Source of the DNA: Xenopus tropicalis
Lineage: Eukaryota > Chordata > Amphibia > Anura > Pipidae
DNA length: 64,000 nt
Assembly: GCF_000004195.4 (NCBI RefSeq)
Contig: NC_030681.2
Coordinates: 26,240,982 to 26,304,981, forward strand
Reading direction: 5' to 3'
Part shown: positions 11,922-23,980 of the stretch, piece after piece
How positions within the stretch are numbered: position 1 is the first letter of the stretch
How the letters are laid out: each line of letters opens with the position of its first letter
Program-made: the position numbers and the translations under genes
Notes under the pieces: model-generated
The model's input: only the letters and a program-made list of their open reading frames with translations
Told to the model about the DNA's origin: nothing
Databases searched by the model: none

Positions 11922-12813
11922 TTACAGTTATGGGATCTGTTATCCAGAATGCTCAGGACTCCTGACTCCTGGGGGTTTCCGGATAAGGGATCTTTCCGTA
12001 ATTTGAATCTCCATACCTTAAGTCTACTAAAAAATATTTAAATATGAAATAAACCCAATAGGATTGTTTTGCCTCCAATAAGGATTTATTATAGTTGGGA
12101 TCAAGTACATGTACTGTTTTATTATTACAGAGAAAAGGGAATCATTTAACCATTAAATAAACCCAATAGGGCTGTTCTGCCCCCAATAAGGGGTAATTAT
12201 ATCTTAGTTGGGATCAAGTACAGGTACTGTTTTATTATTACAGAGAAAAGGGAATCATTTAACCATTAAATAAACCCAATAGGGCTGTTCTGCCCCCAAT
12301 AAGGGGTAATTATATCTTAGTTGGGATCAAGTACAGGTACTGTTTTATTATTACAGAGAAAAGGGAATCATTTAAACATGAAATAAACCCAATAGAGCTG
12401 TTCTGCCCCCAATAAGGGGTAATTATATCTTAGTTGGGATCAAGTACAGGTACTGTTTCATTATTACAGAGAAAAGGGAATCATTTAACCATTAAATAAA
12501 CCCAATAGGACTGTTCTGCCCCCAATAAGGGGTAATTATATCTTAGTTGGGATCAAGTACAGGTACTGTTTTATTATTACAGAGAAAAGGGAATCATTTA
12601 ACCATGAAATAAGCCCAATAGGATTGTTCTGCCCCCAATAAGGGGTAATTATAACTTAGTTGGGATCAAGTACAAGGTACTGTTTTATTATGACAGAGAA
12701 AATGGTAATCAATTTTTAAAAAAAATGAATTATTCGCTTAAATTGGAGTCTATGGGAGATGGACGTAACTTGGAACTTTCTGCATAATGGGTTTCAGGAT
12801 CACATAACTGTAT
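11922..12813 (+). mobile_element. TA-flanked MITE carrying an expanded 113-bp tandem array
   Basis: The ends read TTACAGTTATGGGATCTG and GGATCACATAACTGTA, degenerate versions of the CAGGTATGGGAYCC inverted ends of this family. The TTATCCAGAATGCTC word near the left and GGAGTCTATGGGAGATGG near the right are family hallmarks. Unexpanded copies are about 265-335 bp; this one is about 890 bp because an internal segment is tandemly repeated. It is the reciprocal orientation of the expanded copy at 62,028. Confidence 0.8.
12051..12700 (+). repeat. 113-bp tandem array inside the TA-flanked MITE
   Basis: The start of each unit (AAACCCAATAGG) falls at 12,051, 12,159, 12,272, 12,385, 12,498 and 12,611 (the last as AAGCCC). 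The first spacing is 108 bp and the rest are 113 bp, giving nearly six units. Units include GGTAATTATATCTTAGTTGG and GATCAAGTACAGGTACTG. The outermost units are the most diverged. Confidence 0.9.
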
Positions 12814-14000
12814 CCCATTAAGGGTGATGACACACTGGGTGTTTTATCACCCACCAGTGACAAGGCACCCAAAGATACCACCCATAGTGGTGTATGGCAA
12901 TTGTGTAACGCCTTTGAACGTATTTTCTCATGATTATGTGATCCAAATGTTTACCAGGAAACAGATTTCCCTATGCAATCTATAAGATTTGATTCCAAAC
13001 TACAGTATTTTACAGTGTTTGGCATGGACTAAATGTAAACCCTTTGTATTTTGGTGTCAATATACCTTTAAGGACTAAAATATATTATTAGCTGACATCT
13101 GTTTATGGGCTTAAAATAGGTTTGCTTCCTACGGTCATACAACAAGGACTAGAAAGCGTATTGCCGGCTCACCTAGAGGAACAATGCAATATATTTTTAG
13201 CCCGCTGCCAGCCTCTCAGCTATAAGTCATTCCTGTAATTTAGCCATTACTCTGAAATTGCCACATTCACTAAGGGCCTGTTGGTATGGCTGACTGGGCC
13301 CCATGCACTTCCCTGTTGCTCTTTATTTTTTTTTATAGCTAGAAAGTGCAGTGTGAATTTATAGTTATCTATACAAGGATAAATACAAGTATACATACAT
13401 GTAGAAAAGCTGTGTCTAATCACTGTGAGATGCAGCTCTGAGCCTGTGCAATGCTTTTAAGTGAATTCCACTAGGGCACAATTACAGCCTTTTTATTATT
13501 CCAGAATCTATAAGTACTGGCTACCATTAACTTTAAAATTAGTGATCAATTTTTTTCATCCCAAAATCACCTTAAGAGTATATCCAGAATCTTTACCATA
13601 AAGCAAGACAGGGCTGCAGAACCTGGTTGCTCTGCGGTGCAGTGTGGGGGTTCAGCTGCGCGGCCCCCATGGACTGACCGATCTTATGTACCTAAACATA
13701 TGGGTACAGAGAACCGACACTGAATGCAATATATGTTAGCAAAGCTGTTTTTCAATGTGAATCCGCTACTTTGGGTAAGGATCATTTCAATTAGTTGACC
13801 TGTGCCCCGCTGTGTAGTTCAATGCAAGGAACTTACTGCACAGCAAAGACATTTTAAAACCAAACTGTGGCCGCTGTTTGCCAATATGGATAAGTCTGCT
13901 GTAGGCAATGTGTATCAAACATATCCCCATGGGAAGCAGTGACAGGGGCATATTGTTTCTGTCTGAGCAAATAAGCATTCAAACTGTGCCATAGGCTTTA
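12814..14000. other. Non-coding stretch with one MITE fragment
   Basis: TTAAGGGTGATGACACACTG at about 12,828 resembles the GGGTGAAGACACA end of the element at 42,711; homology fades within about 75 bp. The rest is unique AT-rich DNA. Confidence 0.4.
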
Positions 14001-14250
14001 AGCTAGTCATACACTGGCCACTCCAGACCAAGCTGGCAGCTTATCATCCCATTTATGGAGCCAAAATACAGATCTACCTGAGGATCATCTACATATCCAC
14101 CAAGCAGGTTTGAAAAGACTACATTGGGCTTTTGCATAGGCCCCTTCTGTGATGCAATCATTGGCCTCAGGGCCAGACAACTGGTCCATAATGATTTAGC
14201 CCATCACCTGGCTTTCAAGATCGACCAAAGATACATGCATCTGGCAACCT
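14001..14250. mobile_element. PIF/Harbinger-like MITE, decayed left part
   Basis: TTA precedes AGCTAGTCATACACTGGCCA, corresponding to the AGGTGGCCATACACGGGC end of the family at 38,729 and 40,015. The matching right terminus is not found, so the copy is truncated or too diverged. Confidence 0.5.
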
Positions 14251-15124
14251 TACCAATACAGGTGGCTTTCTCTGTTGGGTGGCTTTATTTAGGTATATCC
14301 TATTCCGCATTCTTGCAAATGTTGGAATTGTCATCCATATTACAAAATATAATAGCCTGTGCCTCTACCGACTCGCACAAACTGCTGAACAATGCTGGGC
14401 GTCCTACTCTGAATCAAAAGAAAGAGTTAAGAATCACTAAGCCGAAAGCTGTCATAGCTAAAAGTTAAAAAATGTAATTACATTTCAACAAAGACTCCCT
14501 GCTGATCCAAATCTATGTTGATCTAAGTCTGTGAGCGCCGCACTATTCCTCTCCCTGGAACGGCAGAACTAGCAGTGACATTGGCTGGCAGCATCCCTTG
14601 CACTGTGCCATAGATCTGCCCCAACAGAGCGGCTAAATCAATCCTAAATAGCGCCAGCCTGTGACACGACTGCAACTCTGTATATAATCATTTTTCTTGT
14701 TCTAGTATTTCTGATATAGGAAAGCAAAGTGTTAGGGTTCAGACAAGGGAGGTCGGCCTTCTTCAGTTTTTCCAGTAATTTTATAAACTGTTGGACATGA
14801 TAGGCAACACTGTTCCAATAAACCGAAAAAGCCTTGACTGAGGTCAGATGTTCCTCCAAAACATCCCAAAAAAATCCACCCTTATCTGGGGCAGCCATGT
14901 AGCACTATAGGTTGTTTTTATTCAGGATTAAAAAAAAATCCCATTATATGTTCCCACTGGGCTCAAGTCCTGGGTTTGATACCAGACCATGTAGGCACTA
15001 ATAGGGAGGCACTGCAGTATGTTGTACAGCCTATTCCTCCAACATGGGCTGGTGCAAATATGCAATACAGTGGGGTAGAAGGGCAGAAAGGCTGAAAGAG
15101 AATAGAAATGTCCAGAACTGGAAT
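14251..15124. other. Non-coding stretch before the satellite
   Basis: It holds parts of two open frames, 14,124-14,468 on the plus strand and 14,644-14,898 on the minus strand. Neither has a domain I recognise or flanking splice signals. Sequence at about 15,090-15,124 already carries AGAGAATAGA words like those in the array. Confidence 0.4.
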
Positions 15125-15474
15125 GCCAGTGGTAAATGAAGAGAATAGAGCATTAGACACACAAGGCAAGAGTGCATGGCTATACAGAATGCAGTGCAGA
15201 ATGCAGCCCAAGCAGTATGTGACTATCAGTAAGTAAATAAAGAGAATAGCGACACATACACACAAGGCAGGAGTGCATGGCTATACAGAATGCAGTGCAG
15301 CATGCAGCCCAAGCAGTATGTGACTATCAGTAAGTAAATAAAGAGAATAGAGACACATACAGAGAAGGCAGGAGTGCATGGCTATACAGAATGCAGTGCA
15401 GCATGCAGCCCAAGCAGTATGTGACTATCAGTAAGTAAATAAAGAGAATAGAGACACATACAGAGAAGGCAGGA

Positions 15475-15850
15475 GTGCATGGCTATACAGAATGCAGTGC
15501 AGCATGCAGCCCAAGTAGTATGTGACTATCAGTAAGTAAATAAAGAGAATAGAGACTTTTACACACAAGGCAGGAGTGCATGGCTATACAAAATGCAGTG
15601 CAGCATGCAGCCCAAGCAGTATGTGACTATCAGTAAGTAAATAAAGAGAATAGAGACATACAGAGAAGGCAGGAGTGCATGGCTATACAGAATGCAGTGC
15701 AGCATGCAGCCCAAGCAGTATGTGACTATCGGTAAGTAAATAAAGAGAATAGAGACTTTTACACACAAGGCAGGAGTCCATGGCTATACAGAATGCAGTG
15801 CAGCATGCAGCCCAAGCAGTATGTGACTATCAGTAAGTAAATAAAGAGAA
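15475..15850. repeat. Variant block A inside the satellite (duplicated at +1725 bp)
   Basis: Consecutive units carry a distinctive order of variants: CCAAGTAGTATG, a GACTTTTACACACAAGG linker, TATACAAAATGC, a 99-bp unit, TATCGGTAAG and GTCCATGG. The same order recurs at 17,200-17,575, exactly 1,725 bp (17 units) later. Confidence 0.9.
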
Positions 15851-17199
15851 TAGAGAGACACATACAGAGAAGGCAGGAGTGCATGGCTATACAGAATGCA
15901 GTGCAGCATGCAGCCCAAGCAGTATGTGACTATCAGTAAGTAAATAAAGAGAATAGAGAGACACATACAGAGAAGGCAGGAGTGCATGGCTATACAGAAT
16001 GCAGTGCGGCATGCAGCCCAAGCAGTATGTGACTATCAGTAAGTAAATAAAGAGAATAGAGAGACACATACAGAGAAGGCAGGAGTGCATGGCTATACAG
16101 AATGCAGTGCAGCATGCAGCCCAAGCAGTATGTGACTATCAGTAAGTAAATAAAGAGAATAGAGAGACACATACAGAGAAGGCAGGAGTGCATGGCTATA
16201 CAGAATGCAGTGCAGCATGCAGCCCAAGCAGTATGTGACTATCAGTAAGTAAATAAAGAGAATAGAGAGACACACACAGAGAAGGCAGGAGTGCATGGCT
16301 ATACAGAATGCAGTGCGGCATGCAGCCCAAGCAGTATGTGACTATCAGTAAGTAAATAAAGAGAATAGAGACACATACAGAGAAGGCAGGAGTGCATGGC
16401 TATACAGAATGCAGTGCAGCATGCAGCCCAAGCAGTATGTGACTATCAGTAAGTAAATAAAGAGAATAGAGACACATACAGAGAAGGCAGGAGTGCATGG
16501 CTATACAGAATGCAGTGCAGCATGCAGCCCAAGCAGTATGTGACTATCAGTAAGTAAATAAAGAGAATAGAGACACATACAGAGAAGGCAGGAGTGCATG
16601 GCTATACAGAATGCAGTGCGGCATGCAGCCCAAGCAGTATGTGACTATCAGTAAGTAAATAAAGAGAATAGAGACACATACAGAGAAGGCAGGAGTGCAT
16701 GGCTATACAGAATGCAGTGCAGCATGCAGCCCAAGCAGTATGTGACTATCAGTAAGTAAATAAAGAGAATAGAGACACATACAGAGAAGGCAGGAGTGCA
16801 TGGCTATACAGAATGCAGTGCGGCATGCAGCCCAAGCAGTATGTGACTATCAGTAAGTAAATAAAGAGAATAGAGACACATACAGAGAAGGCAGGAGTGC
16901 ATGGCTATACAGAATGCAGTGCAGCATGCAGCCCAAGCAGTATGTGACTATCAGTAAGTAAATAAAGAGAATAGAGACACATACAGAGAAGGCAGGAATG
17001 CATGGCTATACAGAATGCAGTGCAGCATGCAGCCCAAGCAGTATGTGACTATCAGTAAGTAAATAAAGAGAATAGAGACACATACAGAGAAGGCAGGAGT
17101 GCATGGCTATACAGAATGCAGTGCAGCATGCAGCCCAAGCAGTATGTGACTATCAGTAAGTAAATAAAGAGAATAGAGACACATACAGAGAAGGCAGGA

Positions 17200-17575
17200 G
17201 TGCATGGCTATACAGAATGCAGTGCAGCATGCAGCCCAAGTAGTATGTGACTATCAGTAAGTAAATAAAGAGAATAGAGACTTTTACACACAAGGCAGGA
17301 GTGCATGGCTATACAAAATGCAGTGCAGCATGCAGCCCAAGCAGTATGTGACTATCAGTAAGTAAATAAAGAGAATAGAGACATACAGAGAAGGCAGGAG
17401 TGCATGGCTATACAGAATGCAGTGCAGCATGCAGCCCAAGCAGTATGTGACTATCGGTAAGTAAATAAAGAGAATAGAGACTTTTACACACAAGGCAGGA
17501 GTCCATGGCTATACAGAATGCAGTGCAGCATGCAGCCCAAGCAGTATGTGACTATCAGTAAGTAAATAAAGAGAA
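17200..17575. repeat. Variant block B inside the satellite, second copy of block A
   Basis: It shares every diagnostic variant of 15,475-15,850 in the same order and spacing. Downstream of the block the two regions differ: 103-bp units with TGCGGCATGC occupy different positions. Confidence 0.9.
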
Positions 17576-20500
17576 TAGAGAGACACATACAGAGAAGGCA
17601 GGAGTGCATGGCTATACAGAATGCAGTGCGGCATGCAGCCCAAGCAGTATGTGACTATCAGTAAGTAAATAAAGAGAATAGAGAGACACATACAGAGAAG
17701 GCAGGAGTGCATGGCTATACAGAATGCAGTGCAGCATGCAGCCCAAGCAGTATGTGACTATCAGTAAGTAAATAAAGAGAATAGAGAGACACATACAGAG
17801 AAGGAAGGAGTGCATGGCTATACAGAATGCAGTGCAGCATGCAGCCCAAGCAGTATGTGACTATCAGTAAGTAAATAAAGAGAATAGAGAGACACATACA
17901 GAGAAGGCAGGAGTGCATGGCTATACAGAATGCAGTGCGGCATGCAGCCCAAGCAGTATGTGACTATCAGTAAGTAAATAAAGAGAATAGAGAGACACAT
18001 ACAGAGAAGGCAGGAGTGCATGGCTATACAGAATGCAGTGCGGCATGCAGCCCAAGCAGTATGTGACTATCAGTAAGTAAATAAAGAGAATAGAGAGACA
18101 CATACAGAGAAGGCAGGAGTGCATGGCTATACAGAATGCAGTGCGGCATGCAGCCCAAGCAGTATGTGACTATCAGTAAGTAAATAAAGAGAATAGAGAG
18201 ACACATACAGAGAAGGCAGGAGTGCATGGCTATACAGAATGCAGTGCAGCATGCAGCCCAAGCAGTATGTGACTATCAGTAAGTAAATAAAGAGAATAGA
18301 GAGACACATACAGAGAAGGCAGGAGTGCATGGCTATACAGAATGCAGTGCAGCATGCAGCCCAAGCAGTATGTGACTATCAGTAAGTAAATAAAGAGAAT
18401 AGAGACACATACAGAGAAGGCAGGAGTGCATGGCTATACAGAATGCAGTGCAGCATGCAGCCCAAGCAGTATGTGACTATCAGTAAGTAAATAAAGAGAA
18501 TAGAGACACATACAGAGAAGGCAGGAGTGCATGGCTATACAGAATGCAGTGCAGCATGCAGCCCAAGCAGTATGTGACTATCAGCAAGTAAATAAAGAGA
18601 ATAGAGAGACACATACAGAGAAGGCAGGAGTGCATGGCTATACAGAATGCAGTGCAGCATGCAGCCCAAGCAGTATGTGACTATCAGCAAGTAAATAAAG
18701 AGAATAGAGAGACACATACAGAGAAGGCAGGAGTGCATGGCTATACAGAATGCAGTGCAGCATGCAGCCCAAGCAGTATGTGACTATCAGTAAGTAAATA
18801 AAGAGAATAGAGAGACACATACAGAGAAGGCAGGAGTGCATGGCTATACAGAATGCAGTGCAGCATGCAGCCCAAGCAGTATGTGACTATCAGTAAGTAA
18901 ATAAAGAGAATAGAGACACATACAGAGAAGGCAGGAGTGCATGGCTATACAGAATGCAGTGCAGCATGCAGCCCAAGCAGTATGTGACTATCAGTAAGTA
19001 AATAAAGAGAATAGAGAGACACATACAGAGAAGGCAGGAGTGCATGGCTATACAGAATGCAGTGCGGCATGCAGCCCAAGCAGTATGTGACTATCAGTAA
19101 GTAAATAAAGAGAATAGAGAGACACATACAGAGAAGGCAGGAGTGCATGGCTATACAGAATGCAGTGCGGCATGCAGCCCAAGCAGTATGTGACTATCAG
19201 TAAGTAAATAAAGAGAATAGAGAGACACATACAGAGAAGGCAGGAGTGCATGGCTATACAGAATGCAGTGCGGCATGCAGCCCAAGCAGTATGTGACTAT
19301 CAGTAAGTAAATAAAGAGAATAGAGAGACACATACAGAGAAGGCAGGAGTGCATGGCTATACAGAATGCAGTGCGGCATGCAGCCCAAGCAGTATGTGAC
19401 TATCAGTAAGTAAATAAAGAGAATAGAGAGACACATACAGAGAAGGCAGGAGTGCATGGCTATACAGAATGCAGTGCGGCATGCAGCCCAAGCAGTATGT
19501 GACTATCAGTAAGTAAATAAAGAGAATAGAGAGACACATACAGAGAAGGCAGGAGTGCATGGCTATACAGAATGCAGTGCGGCATGCAGCCCAAGCAGTA
19601 TGTGACTATCAGTAAGTAAATAAAGAGAATAGAGAGACACATACAGAGAAGGCAGGAGTGCATGGCTATACAGAATGCAGTGCAGCATGCAGCCCAAGCA
19701 GTATGTGACTATCAGTAAGTAAATAAAGAGAATAGAGAGACACATACAGAGAAGGCAGGAGTGCATGGCTATACAGAATGCAGTGCAGCATGCAGCCCAA
19801 GCAGTATGTGACTATCAGTAAGTAAATAAAGAGAATAGAGAGACACATACAGAGAAGGCAGGAGTGCATGGCTATACAGAATGCAGTGCAGCATGCAGCC
19901 CAAGCAGTATGTGACTATCAGTAAGTAAATAAAGAGAATAGAGAGACACATACAGAGAAGGCAGGAGTGCATGGCTATACAGAATGCAGTGCAGCATGCA
20001 GCCCAAGCAGTATGTGACTATCAGTAAGTAAATAAAGAGAATAGAGACACATACAGAGAAGGCAGGAGTGCATGGCTATACAGAATGCAGTGCAGCATGC
20101 AGCCCAAGCAGTATGTGACTATCAGTAAGTAAATAAAGAGAATAGAGACACATACAGAGAAGGCAGGAGTGCATGGCTATACAGAATGCAGTGCAGCATG
20201 CAGCCCAAGCAGTATGTGACTATCAGTAAGTAAATAAAGAGAATAGAGACACATACAGAGAAGGCAGGAGTGCATGGCTATACAGAATGCAGTGCAGCAT
20301 GCAGCCCAAGCAGTATGTGACTATCAGTAAGTAAATAAAGAGAATAGAGAGACACATACAGAGAAGGCAGGAGTGCATGGCTATACAGAATGCAGTGCAG
20401 CATGCAGCCCAAGCAGTATGTGACTATCAGTAAGTAAATAAAGAGAATAGAGAGACACATACAGAGAAGGCAGGAGTGCATGGCTATACAGAATGCAGTG

Positions 20501-23370
20501 CAGCATGCAGCCCAAGCAGTATGTGACTATCAGTAAGTAAATAAAGAGAATAGAGACACATACAGAGAAGGCAGGAGTGCATGGCTATACAGAATGCAGT
20601 GCAGCATGCAGCCCAAGCAGTATGTGACTATCAGTAAGTAAATAAAGAGAATAGAGACACATACAGAGAAGGCAGGAGTGCATGGCTATACAGAATGCAG
20701 TGCAGCATGCAGCCCAAGCAGTATGTGACTATCAGTAAGTAAATAAAGAGAATAGAGAGACACATACAGAGAAGGCAGGAGTGCATGGCTATACAGAATG
20801 CAGTGCGGCATGCAGCCCAAGCAGTATGTGACTATCAGTAAGTAAATAAAGAGAATAGAGAGACACATACAGAGAAGGCAGGAGTGCATGGCTATACAGA
20901 ATGCAGTGCGGCATGCAGCCCAAGCAGTATGTGACTATCAGTAAGTAAATAAAGAGAATAGAGAGACACATACAGAGAAGGCAGGAGTGCATGGCTATAC
21001 AGAATGCAGTGCGGCATGCAGCCCAAGCAGTATGTGACTATCAGTAAGTAAATAAAGAGAATAGAGAGACACATACAGAGAAGGCAGGAGTGCATGGCTA
21101 TACAGAATGCAGTGCAGCATGCAGCCCAAGCAGTATGTGACTATCAGTAAGTAAATAAAGAGAATAGAGAGACACATACAGAGAAGGCAGGAGTGCATGG
21201 CTATACAGAATGCAGTGCAGCATGCAGCCCAAGCAGTATGTGACTATCAGTAAGTAAATAAAGAGAATAGAGAGACACATACAGAGAAGGCAGGAGTGCA
21301 TGGCTATACAGAATGCAGTGCAGCATGCAGCCCAAGCAGTATGTGACTATCAGTAAGTAAATAAAGAGAATAGAGAGACACATACAGAGAAGGCAGGAGT
21401 GCATGGCTATACAGAATGCAGTGCAGCATGCAGCCCAAGCAGTATGTGACTATCAGTAAGTAAATAAAGAGAATAGAGAGACACATACAGAGAAGGCAGG
21501 AGTGCATGGCTATACAGAATGCAGTGCAGCATGCAGCCCAAGCAGTATGTGACTATCAGTAAGTAAATAAAGAGAATAGAGAGACACATACAGAGAAGGC
21601 AGGAGTGCATGGCTATACAGAATGCAGTGCGGCATGCAGCCCAAGCAGTATGTGACTATCAGTAAGTAAATAAAGAGAATAGAGAGACACATACAGAGAA
21701 GGCAGGAGTGCATGGCTATACAGAATGCAGTGCAGGCATGCAGCCCAAGCAGTATGTGACTATCAGTAAGTAAATAAAGAGAATAGAGAGACACATACAG
21801 AGAAGGCAGGAGTGCATGGCTATACAGAATGCAGTGCAGCATGCAGCCCAAGCAGTATGTGACTATCAGTAAGTAAATAAAGAGAATAGAGAGACACATA
21901 CAGAGAAGGCAGGAGTGCATGGCTATACAGAATGCAGTGCAGCATGCAGCCCAAGCAGTATGTGACTATCAGTAAGTAAATAAAGAGAATAGAGACACAT
22001 ACAGAGAAGGCAGGAGTGCATGGCTATACAGAATGCAGTGCAGCATGCAGCCCAAGCAGTATGTGACTATCAGTAAGTAAAAAGAGAATAGAGAGACACA
22101 TACAGAGAAGGCAGGAGTGCATGGCTATACAGAATGCAGTGCAGCATGCAGCCCAAGCAGTATGTGACTATCAGTAAGTAAATAAAGAGAATAGAGAGAC
22201 ACATACAGAGAAGGCAGGAGTGCATGGCTATACAGAATGCAGTGCAGCATGCAGCCCAAGCAGTATGTGACTATCAGTAAGTAAATAAAGAGAATAGAGA
22301 CACATACAGAGAAGGCAGGAGTGCATGGCTATACAGAATGCAGTGCAGCATGCAGCCCAAGCAGTATGTGACTATCAGTAAGTAAATAAAGAGAATAGAG
22401 ACACATACAGAGAAGGCAGGAGTGCATGGCTATACAGAATGCAGTGCAGCATGCAGCCCAAGCAGTATGTGACTATCAGTAAGTAAATAAGAGAATAGAG
22501 AGACACATACAGAGAAGGCAGGAGTGCATGGCTATACAGAATGCAGTGCAGCATGCAGCCCAAGCAGTATGTGACTATCAGTAAGTAAAAAGAGAATAGA
22601 GAGACACATACAGAGAAGGCAGGAGTGCATGGCTATACAGAATGCAGTGCAGCATGCAGCCCAAGCAGTATGTGACTATCAGTAAGTAAATAAAGAGAAT
22701 AGAGACACATACAGAGAAGGCAGGAGTGCATGGCTATACAGATGCAGTGCAGCATGCAGCCCAAGCAGTATGTGACTATCAGTAAGTAAATAAAGAGAAT
22801 AGAGACACATACAGAGAAGGCAGGAGTGCATGGCTATACAGAATGCAGTGCAGCATGCAGCCCAAGCAGTATGTGACTATCAGTAAGTAAATAAAGAGAA
22901 TAGAGAGACACATACAGAGAAGGCAGGAGTGCATGGCTATACAGAATGCAGTGCGGCATGCAGCCCAAGCAGTATGTGACTATCAGTAAGTAAATAAAGA
23001 GAATAGAGACACATACAGAGAAGGCAGGAGTGCATGGCTATACAGAATGCAGTGCAGCATGCAGCCCAAGCAGTATGTGACTATCAGCAAGTAAATAAAG
23101 AGAATAGAGAGACACATACAGAGAAGGCAGGAGTGCATGGCTATACAGAATGCAGTGCAGCATGCAGCCCAAGCAGTATGTGACTATCAGTAAGTAAATA
23201 AAGAGAATAGAGACACATACAGAGAAGGCAGGAGTGCATGGCTATACAGAATGCAGTGCAGCATGCAGCCCAAGCAGTATGTGACTATCAGTAAGTAAAT
23301 AAAGAGAATAGAGACACATACAGAGAAGGCAGGAGTGCATGGCTATACAGAATGCAGTGCAGCATGCAGC

Positions 23371-23980
23371 GTGTAAGTGAGGGACCAGTAGCCGGAGCGC
23401 AGGCAGCACAGAAGCAGCAGGAGGCGGAGGAGGGCCAGTCCGGTGCGGGGAATAAACGCGGGATTGCGGGCGCGCTCCCGACACACACACAAGCAGCAGG
23501 AGCAGGAGCTGCGCCCGGTTTATCCCGCTGGCCAGGGAGCGCGCAATAAGGGCACAAATCGAGGCCGCGCTGCGCGCACACGCCCCTCCAGGGACTGAGG
23601 TTGTCGGGCTGCGCCTCCCGGAGCGGCGAGTCCTGATTAGAAGAAGAGAGAGCGGGATATAAGGGAGCCGGAGCCGGGGGAAGAGCCGCAGCAGCCGCAG
23701 CGCACACCGGGAGGTGGGTACAGAGCCGGGGGCTGGATGCGCCGCAGGGATTGGAGCGGGCATGGTGCTTCTGTACCCAGGGGTAGGGGCACACAGGTAC
23801 CGGGCATTCCCCACTCAGCCCTAGCAGCACAGGGATTGGCACCGCCGCTACTCACCCCGCTGCCTGTGCCACCTGAGCTGCTCCGTCTGCCCAAAGTCGC
23901 AATCGAGGGATATTGTTAGTAGATGTGCCGTTCCTCCCAGCGGGCAGTTCCCTTATGGCAGCAATAGGCGCTGTGCAGGT
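23371..23980 (+). promoter_or_regulatory. CpG-island-like promoter region
   Basis: This is the only strongly GC- and CpG-rich stretch of the window, with dense CG dinucleotides in words such as GCGGGCGCGCTCCCG and CGCGCTGCGCGCACACGC. A TATA-like ATATAAG lies at 23,657-23,663. GGATTGG words (CCAAT on the other strand) lie at about 23,751 and 23,832. Consensus-like splice donors follow on the plus strand: GGGAG/GTGGGT at 23,713/23,714, ACACAG/GTACCG at 23,796/23,797 and TGTGCAG/GTAGGC at 23,978/23,979. Together these suggest a plus-strand gene starting here. The minus strand also stays open for about 190 codons, but that frame runs into the satellite and is a composition effect. Direction is therefore likely, not certain; the gene cannot be named from this window. 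Confidence 0.7.
23688..23713 (+). other. Candidate untranslated first exon (minimal extent)
   Basis: If the TATA-like box at 23,657 is used, transcription would start about 25-30 bases later, near 23,688. The first good donor, GAG/GTGGGT, follows at 23,714. The segment has no ATG, so it would be 5' untranslated. Dispersed CpG-type start sites upstream would lengthen the exon to the left, and use of the donors at 23,797 or 23,979 would lengthen it to the right. Confidence 0.4.

Larger units (their letters stand above)
15125..23370. repeat. Satellite-like array, about 81 units of 99-104 bp
   Basis: The core GTGCATGGCTATACAGAATG repeats about 81 times from 15,172 to 23,334 by my hand count. Spacing is mostly 103 bp (GAGAGACACA form) or 101 bp (GAGACACA form), with rare 99, 100, 102 and 104 bp units. 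The first unit is the most diverged, and a few variants such as GTAAGTAAAAAGAG lie near the right end. Every near-consensus unit holds GTAAGT, AATAAA and the palindrome GCATGC. Because most periods are not multiples of three, open frames on the minus strand slide from unit to unit and end after about two units, so they are not genes. The array ends sharply at GCATGCAGC, where CpG-rich DNA begins. An origin from a transposon interior or by slippage of unique DNA are both possible; no transposon ends were seen around it. Confidence 0.97.

Noticed and set aside
14124..14468. 114-codon plus-strand open frame
   Set aside because: It starts inside a decayed Harbinger-like copy, has no recognisable domain and no supporting splice or promoter signals.
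15559..21920. Dozens of near-identical 62-136-codon minus-strand open frames with a transmembrane-like look
   Set aside because: They are translations of the satellite. Most unit lengths are not multiples of three, the frames overlap by half, and each ends at the same in-unit stop after about two units.
15125..23370. CRISPR-like regularity of repeats
   Set aside because: The whole unit repeats, with no unique spacers, in vertebrate-type DNA. It is a tandem satellite.
23242..23842. Minus-strand open frames of 184-190 codons across the CpG-rich region
   Set aside because: GC-rich DNA lacks stops. Both frames run directly into satellite sequence and are mutually overlapping.
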